Assembly: GCA_002292025.1 (NCBI GenBank)
Contig: DBBC01000040.1
Location: 1 to 9,908 of the forward strand
From: Firmicutes bacterium UBA994
GTDB taxonomy: Bacteria > Bacillota > UBA994
Direction of reading: 5' to 3'
Length of the DNA stretch: 9,908 bases
The notes under the pieces are model-generated. The model searched no databases. It saw nothing but the letters and a program-made list of their open reading frames with translations, and was not told where the DNA came from. Made by a program: the position numbers and the translations under genes. Every line of letters starts with the position of its first letter. Positions within the stretch are counted from its first letter, which is position 1. Below are positions 1 through 6,085 of this stretch, piece after piece.

Positions 1-28
1 GAGAGTTGATTAAGGGAGGTAAGAAATC

Positions 29-682
29 TTGAAAAAACTCATCGGGCTAACTGTCGTTGGTATGTTGCTAACTGCTTTTTTGATTCTTGAAATGGGCTTT
101 GTGTCTGTTGAGCCTTCTCAGATCATTAGAGCTGCGGAACGCGCGCAAGACGTCAAGGTCAGGCTCGAAAGGAATAAGGCTCAGGTGCTAGAAATGTACT
201 ACATTGCAACACGAGACACTAGCACAACGGGGCTGATGGCATATAGAAATAAAGTGCTAGTAAAACAAGACCGGCTGTTTGCGACAGGCAGGAACGATAT
301 ACTGACGACGTTTACGTTTAACTCGCCATTAAGTATTAATGAATTTGAGCGGTTCGTTGCCAAGTATCGTATCAAGGTCGATCGATTTGCGATAAGGGCC
401 ATAACCCCTAATAACGAAAGAATGACTATTTCAGGTAAGCCTTCGTCTTCAGAGCTTGTTCCAAGGGACAGTTTAACTCTTATGCTTACACATTCTTCAT
501 CGGAGTTGCAAGGCATCATAGAGTGCATGGGGGTAATTAGTGCCCGCTTTCTCAAGAAGGTCAATGATGATGCTAGGGTTTTTCTGGCCGACACCTCCGT
601 AGACAATGCGTTTATGGAGAATGAATTCAGGCGACATATACCATCACTTTACTGGTATATTGAAGAGAATCGATCCAAATAG
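29..682 (+). CDS. Membrane-anchored extracytoplasmic protein of unknown function (TTG start)
   Basis: This 217-residue protein belongs to no family I recognise. A lysine pair followed by a hydrophobic stretch at about residues 5-24 looks like an uncleaved signal anchor. The rest (about 30-217) is soluble and mixed alpha/beta, with a charged, probably helical segment at 33-55 and no cysteine pair suggesting a disulfide (one Cys near 167). By inference the body lies outside the membrane. The start is TTG at 29, chosen because GGGAGGT at 14-20 sits 8 nt upstream and no better start lies in frame. The gene ends in TAG and is followed by a GC-rich double hairpin. It opens a run of plus-strand genes for exported proteins. 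Confidence that it is a real gene is high; its function is unknown. Confidence 0.8.
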   Translation: MKKLIGLTVVGMLLTAFLILEMGFVSVEPSQIIRAAERAQDVKVRLERNKAQVLEMYYIATRDTSTTGLMAYRNKVLVKQDRLFATGRNDILTTFTFNSPLSINEFERFVAKYRIKVDRFAIRAITPNNERMTISGKPSSSELVPRDSLTLMLTHSSSELQGIIECMGVISARFLKKVNDDARVFLADTSVDNAFMENEFRRHIPSLYWYIEENRSK

Positions 683-693
683 AGATTGTGATA

Positions 694-728
694 GGGGAGG
701 GTTAAAATGCCCTCCCCACAGGGCATTT
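694..728 (+). terminator. Two overlapping, mutually exclusive hairpins after the first gene
   Basis: GGGGAGGG (694-701) pairs perfectly with CCCTCCCC (710-717) around an 8-nt loop. The overlapping segment AAATGCCCT (705-713) pairs perfectly with AGGGCATTT (720-728) around CCCCAC. Only one can form at a time. The second has the A-before/T-after look of an intrinsic terminator but only three T follow, so termination may be weak or serve both strands. It lies 12 nt after the stop of the 29-682 gene and 165 nt before the next proposed start. An attenuator-like switch is possible but there is no leader peptide or known ligand motif. Confidence 0.55.
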
Positions 729-756
729 GGCGCCTTTTCAATAGCCCCATCTTTTG

Positions 757-1293
757 CCGCACTTTACATGCTATTGCCATGTGAGGCGGGCAGGACATCT
801 GGAGGACACCATGGAACGCTTAGGCCAAAAACAGTAGCGACTCGCATATGAGTTCCCGAGAAAGCACACATAGAGAAAGGAAGCTTTGTTGCATGGGCAA
901 GAGGAGGGCGGCCGCGATCTTCTTGGTTAGCCTAGGAGCTGCGCTGGTCTTACTGGATCTTGAGTTGTATCCATCCCTTTTGGAAGGGCTGGGTTTTGCC
1001 TTGCTTGTGGTCGGGTTTGGCCTACTCAACGTCGACGACCGCAGGCATATTATCTTATCCTGCATCACACCTACAGTAATATTTTTTATCAGCCTAGTAG
1101 TCGATTATGCGTGGGCGGAGCTAGCATCTCCCCACCCAAGTGGTATAAATGTGCCTTTTGGCGAATACTTCGGTGAGTATTTCCGTGCTGCAACCGCATT
1201 TGCTCTGGTGCTCTCTGTTGGTATCCCATTCATTGTCGGCGGTGGGCGATCTGTCAGCAAATAAGTGCAGGGAATGGCACGCTGACTCTAGAA
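757..1293 (+). repeat. Tandem segmental duplication, copy 1
   Basis: This stretch matches 1401-1938 at a constant offset of 644 bp, with no insertion or deletion up to about position 1283. The repeat begins at CCGCACTTTAC about 136 bp before the proposed start of the enclosed gene and runs about 29 bp past its stop (GCAGGGAATGGCACGCT). About 107 bp of unrelated sequence separates the copies. The unit therefore carries one gene with its own upstream region, so the second copy can be expressed independently. No transposase or terminal repeat accompanies it, which points to unequal recombination or replication slippage. Confidence 0.9.
893..1264 (+). CDS. Small four-helix membrane protein, tandem copy 1
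   Basis: This 123-residue protein is not in a family I recognise. After a basic N-terminus (MGKRRAA) it has about four hydrophobic segments, roughly residues 7-23, 28-46, 55-78 and 98-116, with the charged loop NVDDRRH between helices 2 and 3 and a short basic tail (GRSVSK). The start at 893 is preferred over the in-frame ATG at 848: AAAGGAA at 876-882 lies 10 nt upstream, and the 15 codons before 893 differ from the second copy at five amino acids, whereas the residues just after it are nearly invariant. From the 848 start it would be 138 residues. The neighbour at 1537-1908 is its paralogue. Small multi-helix membrane proteins next to secreted proteins are sometimes immunity proteins, but nothing here proves that. 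Confidence 0.8.
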   Translation: MGKRRAAAIFLVSLGAALVLLDLELYPSLLEGLGFALLVVGFGLLNVDDRRHIILSCITPTVIFFISLVVDYAWAELASPHPSGINVPFGEYFGEYFRAATAFALVLSVGIPFIVGGGRSVSK

Positions 1294-1400
1294 ACGCGCT
1301 TGCTGGGTAGTTCGTTCACGCGCCTTGTTCCACGGTGTGGGGATTTTTGGTCAAGGCCCTTGATCAACCTGCCCCATTGCGCCAACAGGACATGTTAAGT

Positions 1401-1938
1401 CCGCACTTTACTCGCTCTTGCCATGTGAGGCTGTTAGGACATCTGGAGGGCAACATAAAACTCTTAGACCCCAAGCAGTGGAGACTCGCTGATGAGTTCC
1501 CGAGAAAGAATACATCGAGAAAGGAAGTTTTATCGCATGAGCAAGAGGAGGGCGGCCGCGATCTTCTTGGTTAGTCTAGGAGCTGCGCTGGTCTTATTGG
1601 ATCTTGAGTTGTATCCATCCCTTTTGGAGGGGCTGGGTTTTGCCTTGCTTGTAGTAGGGTTTGGCTTACTCAACGTCGACGACCGCAGGCATATTATCTT
1701 ATCCTGCATCGCACCCACAGTACTATTTTTTATCAGCCTAGTTGTCGATTATGCGTGGGCGGAGATAACATACCCCCGCCTAGGGTATGTACTTGTGCCC
1801 TTTGACGAATACTTCCGTGAGATTTTCAATCCTGTATACATGTTTGCTCTGGGGCTCTCTGTTGGTATCCCATTCATTGCCGGGGGTGGGCGGTCCGTCA
1901 GCAAATAAATGCAGGGAATGGCACGCTAATCTCCAGAA
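1401..1938 (+). repeat. Tandem segmental duplication, copy 2
   Basis: This is the second copy of the 757-1293 unit in direct orientation. The coding core is nearly identical. The upstream region (for example around 1443-1490) and the 3' quarter of the gene have diverged. The similarity stops at about 1938, where a stretch without a convincing gene begins. Confidence 0.9.
1537..1908 (+). CDS. Small four-helix membrane protein, tandem copy 2
   Basis: This is the paralogue of the 893-1264 product, also 123 residues and with the same topology. Residues 3-57 are identical to copy 1 although six codons differ, all silently (agc/agt, ctg/ttg, gaa/gag, gtg/gta, gtc/gta, cta/tta). That is the mark of selection on the protein. 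The loop before the last helix is quite different: copy 1 has ELASPHPSGINVPFGEYFGE, copy 2 has EITYPRLGYVLVPFDEYFRE, followed by NPVYM in place of AATA. The final helix and the GRSVSK tail are kept. The ATG at 1537 has AAAGGAA at 1520-1526, 10 nt upstream, as in copy 1. An in-frame ATG at 1492 would give 138 residues but its extra codons are not conserved. Function is unknown. Confidence 0.8.
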   Translation: MSKRRAAAIFLVSLGAALVLLDLELYPSLLEGLGFALLVVGFGLLNVDDRRHIILSCIAPTVLFFISLVVDYAWAEITYPRLGYVLVPFDEYFREIFNPVYMFALGLSVGIPFIAGGGRSVSK

Positions 1939-2623
1939 CACCCGTTCCCTTGGCGCACAAATGTCAAGGGCATAGCAACGGCTGATGCCATGCAGATTGG
2001 CACACTCAATCGCTTGCGCAACACCGAGATAAGTTTTGGCGAGCTGATCGCCGCCGTATTCCCAGAAGCACTGCCGCATATGCCAGAGGAAGCTCTGAAG
2101 TTTTTGCGCACTGCGCCTGTCAACTGGCCCGCAGACGACGCCCACCCTAAGCCACGTACCTACACCATAGGCCGACCCGAGTAGCATTCTGTCTTTAATC
2201 CCCTTGTTTGTCACCAAAACGAGCTCTAATACTTCCCGGCAATGACCCAATCGAATCTATATAGTGACGGCAGTACACGGGCGAACCGAGACGGAATGCC
2301 TGACTACTTGCACGAGCAGGCGCCCACACTAGGCTATGCGGTGTTTCTGGCCTACGAGAAGGATACATACGAGTAGCGTACTGATGTGGGACACAAATTC
2401 TAGTCTATGTCGGACCAATAGGCGCCGACAGATAAGCTGCCAGATATGTTCGCTCGAATTATCGCTGCTACTATGTTCCACCCAACAGTCAAATTAACAG
2501 AGATAAGGAACATGTTGGACGCTCGCTACGTCTAAGGGAGGTGAGAGCCAAGGGCGATCAGCTAAATGGGTTCAGGTGAGCAGGGCGTCGACGAGCGCAA
2601 AGGGAGTGGTTAAAAATTGAATC
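1939..2623 (+). other. Stretch of about 685 bp without a convincing gene; decayed-looking reading frame
   Basis: No intact gene with a ribosome binding site is visible. One plus-strand frame reads as protein-like blocks interrupted by stops: a 64-residue block from the ATG at 1990 (ending TAG, 2182-2184), then a 44-residue block from the ATG at 2242 containing ANRDGMPDYLHEQ, which loosely resembles calcium-binding DxDGDGxPD repeats. In the same frame follow TAG at 2374, 2401 and 2419 and a last block FARIIAATMFHPTVK that ends TAA at 2533. That TAA overlaps TAAGGGAGGTGAG (2533-2545), a strong ribosome-binding-like sequence with no start codon at a proper distance. The minus strand is open over 1780-2250, but part of that merely mirrors repeat copy 2. 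I read the region as remnants of lost genes, with low certainty about what they were. Confidence 0.4.
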
Positions 2624-2637
2624 AGGAGGTAATCTGA

Positions 2638-3444
2638 ATGAAAACTCTGGGTTTCAGGGTGGTATTAATGATTGCGGCATTAGCCCTTCTGGTGCCGGTT
2701 TTTCTGGCACCGGTCGCGGTAGCTGTGCCGAGAGAGCGGAGCCAATGGGAGTGGCCAGTGAAAACCACGTGCTCGGTTTCCGGCCGTACGGCGTATGAGT
2801 TTGAGGACGGTTCAAGAGTAACAGTTATCCATAATACGCCGGGCAGCATTCTCCTTAGTTTTGGAGGGCCGGATAAGTGCGAAAAGAATGCCTCCATCAA
2901 AGAGGATGTCGTTTTACAGCTTCTGCGACAAACTCAGCCACCCGTAGGTGTTTCAAAAACAGACGCAGGTGTTCAGGCGATTCCTATTCATCCCTATTTT
3001 GTTCCGAGGCCGTTCGATACGTGGGATGACGCACCATTTGGGAATTCGGCTGTACGTACCAGACAAAAGGGTACAGCTACTCGCGCCCTCGTCAGCCTCA
3101 CGATCGATCGCGACACAGTTAATGGTTTGACGGAAACTGCTTGGTTTGGTTGGATACCACAGTCCATGTCGGACCAAAGAAAACTCTCCGAGTCGTGGCG
3201 GTTTCATGGTTGGGGTGTCGTGTCGCTATCTATTCCTCCAGGCGTAGGTTTTTCGGGTAGTGGCGATACAATCAACTGGTTCGCGCATGATACCTTAAGA
3301 CACGCGTGGCGCACGTCACATTCTTATACAGGTGTTTCAGCGACCGGGCTGGGAGGGACACTTACTGGTGTAACGAAGTCCGCTTTCGGCAGTCACCTCT
3401 TTGGCACCCATTGGGTGAGCGCATTCACGCAAACCCGCGTTTGA
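2638..3444 (+). CDS. Secreted protein of unknown function with Sec signal peptide
   Basis: This 268-residue protein has a classical signal peptide: basic start MKTLGFR, hydrophobic core at about 8-27, and a likely signal peptidase I site after AVA (about residue 29). The mature part of about 240 residues starts with a beta-rich region holding two cysteines (about 45 and 81) that could form a disulfide around EDGSRVTVIHNTPG. The second half contains ETAWFGWIPQSM, then a Ser/Gly/Thr-rich region (from about 195) typical of a beta sandwich or jelly-roll fold. No catalytic motif is apparent and I do not recognise the family. AGGAGGT at 2624-2630 lies 7 nt before the ATG, an ideal spacing. A strong terminator starts 4 nt after the stop, so it is probably its own transcription unit. 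A secreted toxin, bacteriocin or surface protein are possible readings, none proven. Confidence 0.85.
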   Translation: MKTLGFRVVLMIAALALLVPVFLAPVAVAVPRERSQWEWPVKTTCSVSGRTAYEFEDGSRVTVIHNTPGSILLSFGGPDKCEKNASIKEDVVLQLLRQTQPPVGVSKTDAGVQAIPIHPYFVPRPFDTWDDAPFGNSAVRTRQKGTATRALVSLTIDRDTVNGLTETAWFGWIPQSMSDQRKLSESWRFHGWGVVSLSIPPGVGFSGSGDTINWFAHDTLRHAWRTSHSYTGVSATGLGGTLTGVTKSAFGSHLFGTHWVSAFTQTRV

Positions 3445-3448
3445 ATCT

Positions 3449-3495
3449 AAATGGGCTGGCCCCATCAAACGGCGGGCCAGCCCATTTTCTCTTCC
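3449..3495 (+). terminator. Strong intrinsic terminator
   Basis: AAATGGGCTGGCCC (3449-3462) pairs over 14 perfect base pairs with GGGCCAGCCCATTT (3474-3487) around an 11-nt loop. It is followed by a pyrimidine-rich run (TCTCTTCC). It starts 4 nt after the stop of the secreted protein gene. The 3' T tract has C interruptions but the stem is long and very GC-rich, so efficient termination is likely. Confidence 0.88.
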
Positions 3496-3565
3496 ACACG
3501 GGACTTGCGAAAGACGGGCGTTCGGTTACAGCAGTTCGGAATCCTAGATTAAGGGAGAGTTTGTA

Positions 3566-5518
3566 GTGAGAAGTTTTCTTACTAGGCGGGTTTTTGTGGG
3601 AGTTTTGATTGGTCTAATAGTTTCAGCTCTGCTGGCAGGTTATCTCTATCTTTGGCCGATGGCCCCTACTTCGGTGGTTTCGACGCCGGAAAAATGGGCG
3701 GCCCTGTTGGGTGAGCAATGGCTTGAGGATGTCGCTTGGTTTCTGAGGATAAACTATGTGGAAACGGAGGAGGTCGCTTGGTTTGGTCGATATAGCATGT
3801 CTGCTTTTCAGCCGAATCTATACACCACCCACCAAGCAATAAAGTTATTGCAGAATGCGGGGAGAAGCATCAAAAATCCCGAGGAAATCGTTCGGTGGAT
3901 CAACTCCATCCAGCAAGAGGACGGTAGCTTCGATTGCCCCGCTGACCCGCCGGAGCACGCTCCACCGCTTTTCGCGGCTTATTGGGCGGTTGCTAGTCTG
4001 CATCGCTTAGGAAGCAGCCCAGAACATCCCGAGGGAGCGGCTAATTTTGTTTTAAGCTTACAAGCGGAAGATGGAGGATTTTACCTGTGGTCCAAAGATA
4101 AACATCAAGCGGGTGAGGCCAACCACGTCGCTACGGGATATGCTGTCAAGACATTGCGTATCTTAGGGCACGACAAAGAGGATGAACCGCTCCGACAGGC
4201 AGCAGAATACTTAAGGCGGCACCTCGACTCTCGTTTGCAAGAACAGAGGGAACTAGAACCGAGCACGGGGAAAAAGGCTGAAAAACTAGAAAACGTGTGG
4301 ATTCTGTACCATATTCTCAAGTTGACACCGGGCTACACTTTACCGGAACGATATATTTTGGTTCTTGAAGAAGCGGTGGAATTGGTTCTGAATGAAGGTT
4401 TCATAGCGGAAAGTTTCTTTTGGCTGGGGCTCAGTTTTGCGGAGATGATTAATCAGTTCGTGGCCATCGCTGCAAGGGGGGTTGATATAAACCTAGATCT
4501 CGACCGGGTGAAGCAGCTTATGGCAACCGAAGTATTGCCTCGCCTTCCCAAGGAAGGCACCCATATTTTTCAAGGGATCATTGACCCCAACTTACTGACG
4601 ATAAACTTCTTGGTCAAACTGACCAAGAATGTAGGGAAAGCTTACCCCGACCTAGAAACCGTAATCGGTAAGGTAAACCGGTACCGAATTGAAGGTGGCT
4701 GGTTGACTTTCGCCCATCTCGGGCCATCTACTATAAGAAGCACTTATGCGGCTTTATACGTAGCCTCGGAGATCGGCTATGACCAGTTTGACCGCAGAAA
4801 ACTAAAAAACTTTGTTCGCGGCTTCATGCAAGATGCTGGCAGAAGTCTCGCAGAGTGGTATTACGCCTTAATGGCATGGAGATTGCTCGAAGAGCGGCCT
4901 GATCGAGAGCTTATCCACGATTTTAAGCAACGTGTCAGCCAGCGACTATTGCGGGAAGCCAGCTACCTTTCTTTAGAGGAATTCGCCGCCCTTGCTCGGC
5001 TTACCAGAGAACTGGACCTAGATGTTCCGGTCTCGGTGCAAGCTAGGGCGGGTGACATTCTGCGGTCAGCCCACACGGAGCTGAGAGATAGCCCTTTACT
5101 GCGGATGCATCGTCTGCATGCAATTGTTTTAACTCAAACTATCGCCAAACAAAAGATTTTCCCCTTTGAGGAACTGCGAGGGCACCTTGAAACACTCTGG
5201 TCTACCACCGGTGGCTTTAGGGTCGTTGCCCTCACGGGTCAGAGTCCATCCGACAGTCCTGTTGATATACCCATGATCCCCTTTACTCCGGTTACATACA
5301 TGGCCATCGAAATAATTTCACTACTACCCGATACAAACGTAATCACCGTTAGCCGAGAAGCGAAATTAAAAAGATATATTTTACAATCGAAGACTAGATT
5401 CGGATTTTGCTACGTATCGCTCGATGTGCATGCCAAGTATGATGTGGCTTTGGAAACAACCTGGGAGAGCACTATGGCGGCGCTGAAAGTCCTAGCGTCT
5501 ATTATGGGAAATGAGTAG
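3566..5518 (+). CDS. Membrane-anchored alpha/alpha-toroid (prenyltransferase/squalene cyclase-like repeat) protein
   Basis: The product has 650 residues. A basic start and a hydrophobic segment at about 8-30 form a signal anchor. From about residue 80 it has repeated helix-pair units of the terpenoid cyclase/protein prenyltransferase toroid. The units end in QW-like turns: INSIQQEDGSFDCP (about 112-125), LSLQAEDGGFYLW (163-175), a third near IEGGWLTFAHLGPS (about 372-385) and a last near TTGGFRV (about 546). Before the turns come helices such as TTHQAIKLLQNAG and ATGYAVKTLRILG. I do not see the DxDD motif of class II cyclases, and catalysis is unproven; many bacterial extracytoplasmic toroids have unknown roles. 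The start is GTG at 3566, with AAGGGAG 8-9 nt upstream; no ATG fits. The gene ends in TAG and is followed without a frame change by a metalloprotease-like remnant. Confidence 0.82.
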   Translation: MRSFLTRRVFVGVLIGLIVSALLAGYLYLWPMAPTSVVSTPEKWAALLGEQWLEDVAWFLRINYVETEEVAWFGRYSMSAFQPNLYTTHQAIKLLQNAGRSIKNPEEIVRWINSIQQEDGSFDCPADPPEHAPPLFAAYWAVASLHRLGSSPEHPEGAANFVLSLQAEDGGFYLWSKDKHQAGEANHVATGYAVKTLRILGHDKEDEPLRQAAEYLRRHLDSRLQEQRELEPSTGKKAEKLENVWILYHILKLTPGYTLPERYILVLEEAVELVLNEGFIAESFFWLGLSFAEMINQFVAIAARGVDINLDLDRVKQLMATEVLPRLPKEGTHIFQGIIDPNLLTINFLVKLTKNVGKAYPDLETVIGKVNRYRIEGGWLTFAHLGPSTIRSTYAALYVASEIGYDQFDRRKLKNFVRGFMQDAGRSLAEWYYALMAWRLLEERPDRELIHDFKQRVSQRLLREASYLSLEEFAALARLTRELDLDVPVSVQARAGDILRSAHTELRDSPLLRMHRLHAIVLTQTIAKQKIFPFEELRGHLETLWSTTGGFRVVALTGQSPSDSPVDIPMIPFTPVTYMAIEIISLLPDTNVITVSREAKLKRYILQSKTRFGFCYVSLDVHAKYDVALETTWESTMAALKVLASIMGNE

Positions 5519-5695
5519 AGCGGGTTCAGCCATGCCCAGTGGCTCAACATCGCAGCACACGAACACGGTCATGGCCTAGGTTGCAGCGGACACAATTCCA
5601 ACTCAACACAGCTGATGTTCCATGCGATGAACAACGTGACCACGCCCCAGCTACAGGACAGGCAACACATGAGAAGCATGTATATCATTGACTAG
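5519..5695 (+). pseudogene. Remnant of a matrixin-type zinc metalloprotease (C-terminal tail only)
   Basis: Directly after the TAG of the toroid gene, and in the same frame, 58 codons read SGFSHAQWLNIAAHEHGHGL, then GCSGHNSNSTQLMFHAMNN and a tail TTPQLQDRQHMRSMYIID before TAG at 5693. HE-x-GH-x-LG is the zinc-binding helix of metzincins, LM(F/Y) resembles the Met-turn, and PQxQDxxxxxxMY resembles the end of the matrixin catalytic domain. There is no start codon with a ribosome binding site, and the ~100 or more residues that should precede the motif are absent. The third zinc ligand is one residue late (H at motif position 12 instead of 11, as if a codon was inserted). Most likely this is a relic whose 5' part was deleted; a stop-readthrough extension of the toroid protein is a remote alternative. 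Confidence 0.72.
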
Positions 5696-5720
5696 GTTTT
5701 GAGAGAGGGGAAACGGAACT

Positions 5721-6046
5721 ATGAGCAGGAGTTATCTGTTGCCGGTGCTGATCGCATCAGCCCTAGTTATGACTGGGGTCTTTGGGCTTGCTTGGTCATC
5801 AGGATTGAGGGGGAACGTAACCGTCGCTGAACTCGACTCTGACGCTATCGTGACTGAGTTGTTTCGGTTTGACGGTCCCATGAAAACATCAGTCACGTAC
5901 CTAGACATAGTTGATACCATCGAAGAGATAACAGCTGACGCCGATCTGGTTGCTGTCGTTCGTGTAGTGTCTCGTCGCCAGTACAGCCCGATATCTGTTG
6001 CCACCACTGCATCGGTGGTGCGAATTGTCAAGGGCAAGAGTGCATC
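5721..6046 (+). pseudogene. Exported protein of unknown function, truncated by an insertion sequence
   Basis: GAGAGGGG at 5703-5710 precedes the ATG by 10 nt. The first 109 codons encode a hydrophobic signal or anchor (about residues 5-24) and a soluble part. That part reads ADADLVAVVRVVSRRQ followed by TTASVVRIVKGKSAS, a beta-strand pattern common in small secreted proteins where a conserved VxxVxKG strand pair forms part of a barrel; I cannot name the family. At about 6047 the sequence passes into the left terminal repeat of the ISKra4-type element. The frame stays open by chance to a TGA at 6210, giving a 163-residue chimera whose last ~54 residues are element-derived. No continuation of the gene is found beyond the element. 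I treat it as broken, though the chimeric product could still be made. Confidence 0.7.
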
Positions 6047-6082
6047 GGGTGCAATTTTAGATTATGTACCAGTAAATAGGAG
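6047..6082 (+). repeat. Left terminal inverted repeat of the insertion sequence
   Basis: Three blocks match the reverse complement of the right end: GGG(T/C)GCAATT at 6047-6056, TTATGTACCA at 6062-6071 (perfect) and GTAAATAGGAG at 6072-6082 (perfect). Five mismatched bases lie between the first two blocks. The right end has six extra bases (TTAAAT on the minus strand) between the second and third blocks. The transposase stop codon lies just inside, at 6086-6088. Confidence 0.8.
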
Positions 6083-6085
6083 GTC

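Noticed and set aside
199..606. Minus-strand open frame of 135 codons inside the first gene
   Set aside because: It is antisense to a gene with a strong ribosome binding site, has none itself, and its composition reads as a mirror of that gene.
1780..2250. Minus-strand open frame of 156 codons
   Set aside because: Its last third is the antisense of repeat copy 2, it has no ribosome binding site, and I recognise no family, although the middle (QLAKTYLGVAQAIE) looks somewhat protein-like.
2402..3177. Near-identical 17-mer AGTC(T/C)ATGTCGGACCAA at 2402-2418 and 3161-3177, both encoding SMSDQ
   Set aside because: The similarity does not extend on either side, and one such match in 10 kb is compatible with chance.
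3306..3566. Plus-strand open frame of 86 codons across the end of the secreted-protein gene
   Set aside because: It overlaps that gene out of frame and runs through the terminator stem, with no ribosome binding site.
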